From a virus, in IMG/VR virus record IMGVR_UViG_3300037487_001693, positions 1 through 22,284 of that record: a stretch of 22,284 bases of DNA; one strand, given 5' to 3'. Shown one piece after another: positions 5,833-11,931 of the stretch (its first letter is position 1; every line of letters begins with the position of its first letter). Below the pieces are notes generated by a model. That model searched no databases. It was not told the DNA's origin and worked only from the letters and a program-made list of their open reading frames with translations. The position numbers and the translations under genes were made by a program.

Positions 5833-6338
5833 GCCATCATCCCTGGCGGCAGGTCAGCAGGGTTCACGCCCACGAATTTGTTGACAACATCCACCGCGTC
5901 AACAGTGCGCAGCGCCTCGCGCCAGCAAAACCGCTGGAACGGTGACAACCTAGCTCCGCCCTTCTCCAGCGCTTGAAGCCGATAAGCCCACGCTCTGGGG
6001 CCTTCGCTCTGCTGTTGGCTACGCAGGGTGCCAACTATTGCCGCGACGCGCTCAGGATCGGCTTTAGGGCCGTCAATGAGCATCGGCGCAGGGTCGGAAG
6101 GCCGGTTGATGCAGATGGCCTTGAACTGAGCTACGGTCGGCGGGAATTCTGCGGGCAGGTTTTCCAGGCCGTAAGCGATGAACGCGGGTTTGTCAGCAAA
6201 GCACCCGAGCTCTGCGGCCCAATCGTCTTTTACTGCATCCATTGGCAACCCTGCCCACTTTGCCGCCCACTGTTGGCCGTAGCGCAGCGCCATCTTGCCG
6301 AACAGGGCGTCAGTCCATTTCGATGGTAAACGGGTCAT
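5826..6338 (-). CDS. Putative replication protein P-like helicase loader
   Basis: This is a 170-aa protein directly downstream of the gpO-like gene and overlapping it by 29 bp, the classic O-P arrangement. The N-terminal part reads KWTDALFGKMALRYGQQW, then GLPMDAVKDDWAAELGCF and YGLENLPAEFPPTVAQFKAI, a pattern I know from Burkholderiales phage proteins annotated as gpP-like. The family is thought to bring the host DnaB helicase to the origin. The C-terminal part (RAWAYRLQALEKGG, LSPFQRFCWREAL) is helical. There is no clear ribosome-binding site, so coupling to the upstream gene is likely. Its stop codon lies in the R' core of the attC site. The similarity is from memory and the function is inferred. 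Confidence 0.65.
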   Translation of the reverse strand: MTRLPSKWTDALFGKMALRYGQQWAAKWAGLPMDAVKDDWAAELGCFADKPAFIAYGLENLPAEFPPTVAQFKAICINRPSDPAPMLIDGPKADPERVAAIVGTLRSQQQSEGPRAWAYRLQALEKGGARLSPFQRFCWREALRTVDAVDVVNKFVGVNPADLPPGMMAA

Positions 6339-7182
6339 TGTGTGTGCTCAGTTGTTCAAACGGGGTGTGCAGGTGGCCGATTGGCTTTGCGCTGAGAAGT
6401 CCCCCGGTCATCTCAGCAACTCGGGCGCACGCCAGGTTGTGGTCGCGCTCCTTGAACGACAACCCGCCTCCCGTGCCAATGGTGTTGGCGTTGCGGCACC
6501 AGTTGCGCCACGTTGCTTCCCAATCGAGCTTTGCCGCGTCCTTGCCGCTCTTGGCTCGCCAGTAGTCCGCGAACTTCTCGCCCTCAAGGCGGATTTGCTC
6601 AGGAGGCCAGCCGCGATCTTTAACAGCCCACTGTCCCCAAGCTCTCGGCAACTCCCAGTCATCAGGCAAACGCTTGCCTTTTCGCTGGGCCGGCGCTTTA
6701 GCGGCGGCAACAACCTCAGTCTTACTTTGTAAGTCTGTATCTGCTTCTGCTTCTGCCTCTGCATTGTGTCTACCGCGATCTACAGTAGAAGATGTAGAAC
6801 TTTGTAGAACTTCCTTTTCGGCCTGTCTGCGCGAATTGATGTACTTGCGCTTGCTTTCCTTGATCGACTCTTCATCGCGGATCGCACGGTACTTCTCATG
6901 GTTCAGAAGCCGCCAGCCTCCATCAATCGGCTCGATGCGCCGGCCATCGTTGGCTGAGGTACGGCTGTACTTGTCGGGCGACAAAAAACACTGGATTGCG
7001 GCGTCTGCATCCTCAACAGGAACACGGGCACGATTAGCCAGCCCAGGCACTGAGGCCCACACGCGGCCACGGGCATCAGCCATCGCCAGCATCGTTATCC
7101 ACACAAGGCGCACGCGGTCTGGTTCACACCAGACTGTCGACTCAGTGATGGACGAAAACAGCTTTGTGAATGTCATGCTCAT
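6310..7182 (-). CDS. Replication initiator, gpO-like
   Basis: This is a 290-aa protein. The N-terminal 100 residues (MTFTKLFSSITESTVWCEPD, VWITMLAMADARGRVWASVP, LANRARVPVEDADAAIQCF) form the winged-helix domain seen in phage O/DnaD-like replication proteins, including the W-x-S-x-P-G-L-A step. A charged linker with a low-complexity AEAEAEAD run follows, then a C-terminal LPDDWELPRAWGQWA and EKFADYWRAKSGKDAAKLDWEATWRNW motif, typical of phage replication proteins. It should bind the phage origin and recruit the gpP-like loader encoded next. Phased GTAGAA repeats lie inside the linker-coding part (6785-6812) and an identical palindrome lies just upstream of the ATG. No Shine-Dalgarno sequence is seen. 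Confidence 0.85.
   Translation of the reverse strand: MSMTFTKLFSSITESTVWCEPDRVRLVWITMLAMADARGRVWASVPGLANRARVPVEDADAAIQCFLSPDKYSRTSANDGRRIEPIDGGWRLLNHEKYRAIRDEESIKESKRKYINSRRQAEKEVLQSSTSSTVDRGRHNAEAEAEADTDLQSKTEVVAAAKAPAQRKGKRLPDDWELPRAWGQWAVKDRGWPPEQIRLEGEKFADYWRAKSGKDAAKLDWEATWRNWCRNANTIGTGGGLSFKERDHNLACARVAEMTGGLLSAKPIGHLHTPFEQLSTHNDPFTIEMD
6735..6763. repeat. Low-complexity hexamer run in replication gene
   Basis: The plus strand shows repeated CTTCTG/CCTCTG units; on the minus strand this encodes the AEAEAEAD run in the linker of the gpO-like protein. It is a simple-sequence tract that could vary in length by slippage. In-frame change would only alter linker length. Confidence 0.5.
6779..6812. 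repeat. Phased GTAGAA repeats, candidate origin iterons
   Basis: Three GTAGAA copies start at 6785, 6795 and 6805, exactly 10 bp apart, so they face the same side of the helix. The last two are a perfect tandem 10-bp repeat TGTAGAACTT (6793-6802 and 6803-6812). The first is part of the 11-bp near-palindrome TCTACAGTAGA (6779-6789). They lie inside the coding sequence of the gpO-like protein, as lambda-type origins do inside O. The repeats are direct observation; the origin role is inference. Confidence 0.5.
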
Positions 7183-7188
7183 ACTGTG

Positions 7189-7214
7189 ATTCTACTGTAG
7201 AAAAAATTGTCTAC
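7189..7214 (-). promoter_or_regulatory. Putative promoter/operator of replication genes
   Basis: On the minus strand the hexamer TAGAAT (7194-7189) lies exactly 6 nt before the ATG of the gpO-like gene, so transcription from it would give a leaderless mRNA. It overlaps the 11-bp near-palindrome TCTACTGTAGA (7191-7201), the reverse complement of the copy inside the gene. A further TCTAC (7210-7214) pairs with GTAGA around an A/T tract. No good -35 is seen (TTGCAT is 20 bp away). Autoregulation by the replication protein is possible. Confidence 0.4.
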
Positions 7215-7230
7215 ATGCAAAACAGGCGAC

Positions 7231-7250
7231 AAAAAAAGCACCTAAGTGCT
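7231..7250 (-). terminator. Rho-independent terminator after methyltransferase
   Basis: On the minus strand a short hairpin AGCAC-TTAG-GTGCT (7250-7237) is followed by seven T. It would end transcripts coming from the helicase-methyltransferase genes before the replication genes. The stem is only 5 bp, so termination may be partial or open to antitermination. The rest of the gap, 7251-7349, shows no gene. Confidence 0.6.
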
Positions 7251-7349
7251 ATGTGTTGGCCATCAGTAGGAATTGCCGGCAGGCGCTGGTTCGCTTTTCG
7301 AGACGGTAGCTACTCCGCCCCTAGCCGGGTTCCCTTTCACTATCTACGA

Positions 7350-8228
7350 TTAGTCCTCAGCAAAAAACAAGTCGATGGTTTTTGCCTTTGCCGCAGCAAG
7401 ATTAGCCACCGCTTGCTTGTAGTAGCTGGCCTTCAACTCCACGCCGACAAAGCGCCGGCCCATCTCGGCGGCCACATAGCCTTCGCTTCCGATTCCCATG
7501 AAAGGCGACAACACAATGTCATCAGGATTGCTCCACAGCCTGATGCCGCGACGAATCACCTCGAGCTGCAGCGGGCACACATGGCGCTCGTCGTCGTGCT
7601 CGCGGGCGCTCATGTATTGCAGCGTATCGGATGGGTTGATGTCCATCCACACCGGGCTGGCGTAGCGCTGCCACAAGCTCACCGGGAACTCGTCGGCGGT
7701 GTGCGTGACGTGCTCCGACTCGCCGGGGCTGCGCATAGTGATGAGGTAGTCGGGGATGCCCATGCGGGTCATTTCGCTGCGCTCACGAATCGACTTGTGC
7801 AGCAGGCCCAGCGCCTTGGTGCGGGTCATGGCCGTCACCGGGTCTTTCCAGATCGTGGCCTTGCTGTGGAAGATGAAGCCGTGCTTCTGGAATGCACGGA
7901 TCAAGTCGCCGGGAAAGTCCTTGAGGCCGATGTGCCCGTCACGCTCTTTGCTGGCCGGCATGTCCATGCAGTGGAAGCTCACGTTGCGGCCAGGCTTCAT
8001 CACGCGCAGAAGTTCTTTGATCAGGTAATCGAAATGCTCGTAGAACTCGAAGTCGTTGCGCACGTTGCCCATGTCGTTAGGGCTGTTCGAGTAAACGTAA
8101 AGTGAAATGAACGGCGGCGAAAAGATGCTGTAGCCGATGGAGTGATCCGGCAGACCTTTGAGTACCTCGACGGAATCGCCACGGTAGGCGGCGTATCGCT
8201 CGGTCACGACTTGTTCAATGCAGTTCAT
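7350..8228 (-). CDS. DNA methyltransferase (N4-cytosine/N6-adenine, beta class)
   Basis: This is a 292-aa DNA modification methylase. The catalytic motif IV is SPPF at 37-40, near the N-terminus, and the AdoMet-binding motif I is SPFMGIGS at 241-248, followed by RRFVGVEL with the acidic residue of motif II. Motif IV before motif I, with the target recognition region between (about 100-220), defines the beta class. SPP[YF] is more often N4-cytosine, but N6-adenine is possible. It overlaps the helicase gene by 4 bp and has no restriction endonuclease next to it, so it is probably an orphan phage methylase protecting phage DNA from host restriction or regulating gene expression. Confidence 0.93.
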   Translation of the reverse strand: MNCIEQVVTERYAAYRGDSVEVLKGLPDHSIGYSIFSPPFISLYVYSNSPNDMGNVRNDFEFYEHFDYLIKELLRVMKPGRNVSFHCMDMPASKERDGHIGLKDFPGDLIRAFQKHGFIFHSKATIWKDPVTAMTRTKALGLLHKSIRERSEMTRMGIPDYLITMRSPGESEHVTHTADEFPVSLWQRYASPVWMDINPSDTLQYMSAREHDDERHVCPLQLEVIRRGIRLWSNPDDIVLSPFMGIGSEGYVAAEMGRRFVGVELKASYYKQAVANLAAAKAKTIDLFFAED

Positions 8229-9613
8229 GCGGCTTCTTTCAAAAATGCCGGCACCTTGACTTGATGCACGGCGTTGTAGGAATTGGTTTCACGTGTCAAC
8301 CCAACGACTTCGGATTGCACCGCCTCGCGGGTTTCGGCCCCCAAGCTCTCGGCCATCTCTCCGGCCTCGCGCTCTTTGCGCTTGAGGTTGGAAACAATGG
8401 AGCCTTCGGCCTTGCTTGCGAATATGTGAACGTGAACCTCTCGCTTCTGACCGAACCTCCAGCAGCGGCGCACGGCCTGGTAATAGGCTTCGTATGAATC
8501 GGTGACGCCGACAAACGCCATGCGGGCTGCGTGCTGCCAGTTCAACCCGAACCCAGCCAGCGAAGGCTTCGTCACCAGCACTCGGGCGCGTCCCTCGGCA
8601 AAGTCGGCAAGGCGGCGCTCTTTTACTTCAACGTCATCAGCGCCCGCAATCTGTATTGCACCGGGGATCGCAGCGGTCAGCGCGTCACCCTCGGCATTGA
8701 GGTCGCACCAAACAACCCACGACTCACCGGGCTGACTGTTGACAATCTCAGCGCACGCGGCCACACGGTCGGCCATCGACTCGCGGCGGGCTTGTCTGCG
8801 TTCACTCAGGCTCTGCGCCTCGGCGGCGAACAGCATCCCATTGATCGGCATCTCGAAGTCGACTGAGTGCTCATGCAGGTGCAGGGCCGGCAGGTTGTAT
8901 GCCCCGTCATCAAAGCCCAGGTCAGAGGGCTTGCGGATCATCGCGCCCCACGATGCGACCCACCGCCAGAAGATGGCCCGCGCGTGGCCCTTGAGCCGCC
9001 ATGAACTGGTGTCGCCACCGTCATGGGTAAAGTACTCGGCCAGCATTTCCTGACGGGTGCAGATGCCCAGGAACTCGGCATGCGTGCCCAACTCAACCCA
9101 ATCATTTGGGGCAGGCGTCGCAGTGGCGCACAGCTTGAACGGGGTTTCCTTGAACGCGCTCAGCAGCGTGCTCAGCGTCTTGCTGTTGTGGTGCTTGATG
9201 CACGATGACTCATCCAGCACCACCGCGCCAAACATGGCCGGGTCAAAGCGGTGCAGCCGGTCATAGTTGGTGATGTTGATGCCCGGCCCCACTTCCGCAC
9301 CGTCGCGGCAATGCTGAACTTCCACACCCAGCTCTGCCCCCTCTAAAACGGTTTGAGCGGCTACGGCGAGTGGGGCCAGGATCAACACGGGGCGCCCGGT
9401 GTGGCGATGCACTGCATCGGCCCACGCGAGCTGCATGCGGGACTTGCCAAGACCGGTGTCGGCAAAGATGGCTGCGCGGCCACGGCGCAACGCCCAGGCG
9501 GTCAGCGCGGATTGATGCGGGAACAGTGAGCCCGGCAGGTTAAACCCATCGGCAATGCCAGTGGGCGGCACAGTAGACAGTTTGGTCGCCACGAATTTCG
9601 CGTAGTCGCTCAT
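8225..9613 (-). CDS. SNF2-family (SF2) DEAD-like helicase
   Basis: This is a 462-aa ATP-dependent helicase/translocase. Motifs in order: FPHQ at 31-34 (Q-like), Walker A ADTGLGKS at 51-58, TNYDRL at 115-120 (Ib region), Walker B LDESS at 133-137 (DESS in place of DEAH), ATATPAPND at 163-171 (motif III), the GFGLNWQ segment near 354-360 (motif V), and QAVRRCWRFGQ at 379-389 (motif VI with the two arginine fingers). The last is typical of phage SNF2-like helicases. It is coupled by ATGA overlap to the methyltransferase and to the gene before it. The pair may work together in replication, recombination or antirestriction; the substrate is unknown. Confidence 0.93.
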   Translation of the reverse strand: MSDYAKFVATKLSTVPPTGIADGFNLPGSLFPHQSALTAWALRRGRAAIFADTGLGKSRMQLAWADAVHRHTGRPVLILAPLAVAAQTVLEGAELGVEVQHCRDGAEVGPGINITNYDRLHRFDPAMFGAVVLDESSCIKHHNSKTLSTLLSAFKETPFKLCATATPAPNDWVELGTHAEFLGICTRQEMLAEYFTHDGGDTSSWRLKGHARAIFWRWVASWGAMIRKPSDLGFDDGAYNLPALHLHEHSVDFEMPINGMLFAAEAQSLSERRQARRESMADRVAACAEIVNSQPGESWVVWCDLNAEGDALTAAIPGAIQIAGADDVEVKERRLADFAEGRARVLVTKPSLAGFGLNWQHAARMAFVGVTDSYEAYYQAVRRCWRFGQKREVHVHIFASKAEGSIVSNLKRKEREAGEMAESLGAETREAVQSEVVGLTRETNSYNAVHQVKVPAFLKEAA

Positions 9614-9987
9614 GCAGCAGCCCTCAACGCAGGAGCCAGCCGATTGATGCGCTCGGCCATCTTCAGCAGTGCCTCAGTGCCGGCGATGAACTGCCGTTGA
9701 AGCTCTGCGGCCTCGTCCTTAACGTCCACTGGGAACGGCTCTGAGTAGCCAAGCGATGCGGACAGGTACTGCATGCCGACATGGCACCCCTTGGCGCGGG
9801 CCAGCTTCATGATGTGCATTGACTGCTCGGGCGTCAGGTGCGCCGGGCGATCTTCATTGAGGCAGTCCAGCATCAGGCGCTGTGCGGCCTCGGGTGTTTT
9901 CTCGGGCCACAGCAGCGGGCCGACTTGCTTGGAGCCACCGCAGGCTTTGACGCACTCAATGAGCGCTTCATTCATCGAATCAGGCAT
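9610..9987 (-). CDS. Hypothetical early protein, possible regulator
   Basis: This is a 125-aa protein starting MPDSMNEALIECVKACGGSK with a GPLLWPEKTPEAAQRLMLDC segment, LNEDRPAHLTPEQSMHIMKL and a C-terminal helix of 35 residues. I recognise this family from Burkholderiales phages, where it sits near the replication region without an experimentally known role. The LTPEQ-helix pattern and its place after cro and a terminator would suit a CII-position DNA-binding protein. ATG 9987 has GGGG 6 nt upstream; it overlaps the helicase start by 4 bp. Confidence 0.7.
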   Translation of the reverse strand: MPDSMNEALIECVKACGGSKQVGPLLWPEKTPEAAQRLMLDCLNEDRPAHLTPEQSMHIMKLARAKGCHVGMQYLSASLGYSEPFPVDVKDEAAELQRQFIAGTEALLKMAERINRLAPALRAAA

Positions 9988-10290
9988 TCAGTACCCCGTT
10001 GCACAGCGTTGCGAAAAGTTCGTCGGTGTTCGTAATGACCCGGCGAGACAAAAAATTTTTAATAGAGGCATGAACTCAAACGCGCAGCTTCCAGACCCCG
10101 ACACATGGGCTCGCTTGGCCGTAAGGAGTGTTTTCAGAAGGGCAATCGCGTCGATCCTGTCTGAACTCACATACGCCGCGAAAGGCTTGTCATGACCCCC
10201 AAGAAAGACCCGGTGAGCGGTCAGGCCCACCGGGTTCAACCGCGTCAAAGGGCAGACGCGGACCGAGGAGAAACGGGGAGTCATGTCAGC
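9988..10290 (-). other. Gap with terminator and doubtful reading frame
   Basis: This 303-nt gap holds the terminator at 10201-10235. A 98-codon minus-strand frame covers 9988-10284 (ATG 10284, MTPRFSSVRVCPLTRLN..., ending QRCATGY), but it runs straight through the terminator hairpin and has no convincing ribosome-binding site. Its middle (DRIDAIALLKTLLTAKRAHV) looks protein-like, so a real or decayed gene is not excluded. An A/T tract AAAAAATTTTTAAT at 10050-10063 lies about 65 nt upstream of the next gene and may be part of a promoter. Confidence 0.3.
10201..10235 (-). terminator. Rho-independent terminator downstream of cro
   Basis: On the minus strand an 8-bp stem ACCCGGTG/CACCGGGT (10235-10228 / 10215-10208) with a 12-nt loop is followed by CTTTCTT. 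Its place after cro and two small genes, and before the regulator-helicase genes, mirrors lambda tR1, so it is a likely site of antitermination control. Confidence 0.7.
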
Positions 10291-10428
10291 TCAATCGTTC
10301 GCAGCAGCAGCGCGTGCTTCATTGCCACTGAGGGCAATCGACTCGCTGCGGTAGGTCCAGGCCCATTGCCAGCCAAGGGCAATGCAGGCCCAGCGGACTA
10401 CAGATGCTTGGGCTTGGGGGTGGCTCAT
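10291..10428 (-). CDS. Small Trp-rich protein (short gene)
   Basis: This 45-aa gene was read directly: ATG 10428, three bases after the stop of the upstream gene, ending at TGA 10291-10293. AAGG lies about 8 nt before the ATG. The protein has a hydrophobic Trp-rich middle (VRWACIALGWQWAWTY) and an Ala-rich end (NEARAAAAND). The middle could be a membrane helix or an amphipathic segment. The function is unknown; the position just after cro suggests an early expressed peptide. Confidence 0.6.
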   Translation of the reverse strand: MSHPQAQASVVRWACIALGWQWAWTYRSESIALSGNEARAAAAND

Positions 10429-10431
10429 GGC

Positions 10432-10677
10432 TCAGCCTTCAACCGACCAGCCGCCCACGCCCGACAAACTGGCGCGTGCGTACTTGATCCGGCCTGCCTT
10501 GCGCATGGCCTGAAGGCGACGGTCAATCAGGCGCCACGACTGTTCATTGACCGAGTGCGGCAAACCCAATACACCAGCCGCCATGTCCTGAAGCTGTTTG
10601 GCGTTGTGCGGAGACCTGCCGGGGTTGCGTCGGATGTAGTCGCAAACCGAGTCATCAAGTTGCGCGAATTTGCTCAT
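10432..10677 (-). CDS. Winged-helix-like small protein
   Basis: This is an 81-aa protein coupled to cro by a 4-bp overlap. It starts MSKFAQLDDSVCDYIRRNPG, with a helix-turn-helix-like segment NAKQLQDMAAGVLG and RLIDRRLQAMRKAGRIKYAR, which is the recognition helix plus wing of a winged-helix fold (unlinked 'transcription is read from IKYAR'). It probably binds DNA and may work with Cro in early control. No close named family is assigned. Confidence 0.65.
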   Translation of the reverse strand: MSKFAQLDDSVCDYIRRNPGRSPHNAKQLQDMAAGVLGLPHSVNEQSWRLIDRRLQAMRKAGRIKYARASLSGVGGWSVEG

Positions 10678-10943
10678 GCGGCTTCCGTGCGGGCAAAGTC
10701 AACAGTGGGGCGCCCTTTGGGATGGGGCCATGCCTTGTCCTTGATGCGCGCCCACGGAACGTCCGGCCGGATTTCCTCAACGGTTACCGCTCCGCCCGTG
10801 GCGCGCTCGATGTCAACGCACCGGGCCTCCGGCACTGGGCGAATCTTGTTAACCCAAAAGGACAGATCGGAGGCGTGCGCCCCGATGGCCTGGCAGAGTT
10901 GGGATTGTCGCCCTCGTTGCTTGGTGTAGTCGGCTAGTAGCAT
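10674..10943 (-). CDS. Cro-like YdaS-family repressor
   Basis: This is an 89-aa protein that starts the minus-strand early operon, directly opposite the CI-like gene. Residues 8-45 carry an HTH (RGRQSQLCQAIGAHASDLSFW then VNKIRPVPEARCVDIE), followed by ATGGAVTVEEIRPDVPW. The 'RPVPxxRCxxIExATxGxVxxxExRPD' pattern is the signature of YdaS/Cro-type regulators. It should bind the operators between the divergent genes and shut off the repressor promoter. A -10-like TAAGAT lies 6 nt before the ATG with no Shine-Dalgarno sequence, so the mRNA may be leaderless. Confidence 0.88.
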   Translation of the reverse strand: MLLADYTKQRGRQSQLCQAIGAHASDLSFWVNKIRPVPEARCVDIERATGGAVTVEEIRPDVPWARIKDKAWPHPKGRPTVDFARTEAA

Positions 10944-11035
10944 GCAGCGATCTTAGCACCAAACTACCAACCAACGCAAGCACCATGTTCTCGGCCCGCT
11001 ACCATGACTCCGTACGCATTACGTATCGTGCTGGC
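10944..11035. promoter_or_regulatory. Divergent cro / cI promoter-operator region
   Basis: For cro (minus strand) a TTGCGT (10979-10974), 18-bp spacer and TAAGAT (10955-10950) give a promoter whose start would fall on the ATG. For cI (plus strand) TATCGT (11024-11029) lies 6 nt before ATG 11036; no -35 is seen, as expected for an activated maintenance promoter. Likely operators are the 13-nt near-palindrome TACGCATTACGTA (11013-11025) overlapping the cI -10, and repeated ACCAA units around 10958-10974 in the cro promoter. Confidence 0.55.
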
Positions 11036-11440
11036 ATGGACGTTGTTGCCGAGACCCGCCGTGCTAACCTGAACCTCTTGTTACAAGAGGTCGGGGCGGG
11101 GCGTGGCGATGCGGCCCAACTGTCTCGATTGACCAGCGTCAAGGCCCCGACCATTTCCCAACTACGCCGGCCCACGTTTTACAAAAACGGGGTTGAACGC
11201 ACGATGGGCGATGACATCGCCCGGAAACTGGAAAAGGGAATGGGCAAACCGACCGGCTGGATGGATCACCCGCACGAGGTGACTAGAGATGGCGACGAGA
11301 GCGAATTCCTACAGACCTACCGGGGGCTGACGGCCGAGCAGCGCGAGCACCTAGCGAAGCTGGCAACCATGCTGGCCCAGGCTAATAGAACGCCGGGAGA
11401 TGAACCGCCGCCAGCGCAACAGGGAAAACCCTCGCACTAG
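11036..11440 (+). CDS. Short CI-like phage repressor
   Basis: This is a 134-aa protein from ATG 11036. An in-frame ATG at 10985 would add 17 atypical residues and cover the operator region, so the shorter start is preferred. Residues 6-75 form an HTH domain: RRANLNLLLQEVG, then AAQLSRLTSVKAPTISQLRR as the helix-turn-helix, then GDDIARKLEKGMGKPTGWMD, a pattern typical of Burkholderiales phage repressors. There is no S24 peptidase domain, so SOS induction by self-cleavage is not expected; the C-terminus (EFLQTYRGLTAEQREHLAKL) may be a helix for oligomerisation. The Pro/Gln-rich tail is disordered. Confidence 0.85.
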   Translation: MDVVAETRRANLNLLLQEVGAGRGDAAQLSRLTSVKAPTISQLRRPTFYKNGVERTMGDDIARKLEKGMGKPTGWMDHPHEVTRDGDESEFLQTYRGLTAEQREHLAKLATMLAQANRTPGDEPPPAQQGKPSH

Positions 11441-11442
11441 GC

Positions 11443-11470
11443 TGTACAAAACAACAGTGTTCGATATAAT
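11443..11470 (+). promoter_or_regulatory. Promoter of the structured RNA
   Basis: A consensus -10 TATAAT (11465-11470) lies 16 bp after TGTACA (11443-11448), 4 of 6 matches to TTGACA. It starts 3 nt after the cI-like stop codon. Transcription would begin near 11477, at the 5' edge of the structured RNA. It is the best sigma70-like -10 in the window. Confidence 0.65.
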
Positions 11471-11476
11471 GGCCTC

Positions 11477-11616
11477 GCCGTTGGGTGAGACCGTGGCAAA
11501 ATTTCGACCTAGAGGGCCATCAAGCCTTCGCCGCATCGTGAACCGCAAGGTTCTGGCCGTGTAGAGGTACACGGACTGTCTCACCCACGATGCGACGAGG
11601 ACTTGATGGCCTTTTT
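11477..11616 (+). ncRNA. Candidate structured small RNA with own promoter and terminator
   Basis: There is no plausible gene here, but strong base pairing. Segment TGGGTGAGAC (11482-11491) pairs perfectly with GTCTCACCCA (11578-11587). A longer helix pairs 11515-11540 with 11586-11611: GGCCATCAAG/CTTGATGGCC, a bulged middle, and CGCATCGTG/CACGATGCG. The two helices interleave and share 11586-11587, so they form a pseudoknot or two exclusive states. In between are AACC-GCAA-GGTT (GNRA loop, 11541-11552) and CCGTGTA-GAGG-TACACGG (11557-11574). The long helix ends in TTTTT (11612-11616). It may be an antisense RNA in the immunity region, as C4 of P1 and sar of P22 are; I cannot match it to a known family by eye. 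Confidence 0.65.
11515..11616 (+). terminator. Terminator formed by the long helix of the RNA
   Basis: The GC-rich end of the long helix (GGCCATCAAG 11515-11524 with CTTGATGGCC 11602-11611) is followed directly by five T and G. The loop contains the two small hairpins. If 11578-11587 pairs instead with 11482-11491, the base of this helix near 11586 is disturbed, so termination could be conditional. Confidence 0.6.
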
Positions 11617-11931
11617 GCGTTGGTCGCCCACAGGCGCGTGATACGGCAAAGCGAGCATGCCCTTGCATCGGGGCGCACTGTGAAAAGACCGGCCGCCTTA
11701 CCTCGGGTGCGCGCCGTTCGGCCTGTCAGCTAGGGACCGAAGATGCGCTGGTGACTCCAGGGTGAAGACAAGCACCAGCGCGGAATGAATAGCTGCCTCA
11801 TGGGTACGCTGGGCTGCAACAGCCGGGCGAAGAGTTGATAAGCGATCCTCCGCTATCACCTCTTGGGCATTGCATCGCCTGCTGAAACTTACAAACTATC
11901 ACCCCACTGGAGGGTGCCCTCAAACAGGGGG
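11617..11931 (+). other. Non-coding, hairpin-rich region
   Basis: I see no credible gene in this 315-nt stretch. It contains several plus-strand hairpins: GGCCG/CGGCC spanning about 11691-11722, a 9-bp stem GCGCTGGTG/CACCAGCGC (11745-11753 with about 11772-11780), GGCTG-CAA-CAGCC near 11811-11824, TGATA-GCG/CGC-TATCA near 11836-11858, and CACCC/GGGTG near 11900-11916. It ends at a terminator. This is consistent with a long structured RNA or leader following the small RNA, but the fold is only hand-drawn. Confidence 0.4.

Noticed and set aside
7170-8105. A 311-codon plus-strand frame opposite the methyltransferase
   Set aside because: It is a shadow of the methyltransferase gene (His/Ala/Val-rich, no domain), and the minus-strand product has clear catalytic motifs.
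9023-9266. Short plus-strand frames within the helicase gene
   Set aside because: They are antisense to the helicase motifs and have no start signals.
11477-11616. Naming the RNA as C4 antisense RNA
   Set aside because: Position and size are suggestive, but I cannot verify consensus positions without a covariance search, so it is left unnamed.
11351-11668. A 105-codon minus-strand frame across the structured RNA
   Set aside because: It crosses the promoter, both RNA helices and the repressor's end, lacks a ribosome-binding site, and has no recognisable protein features.
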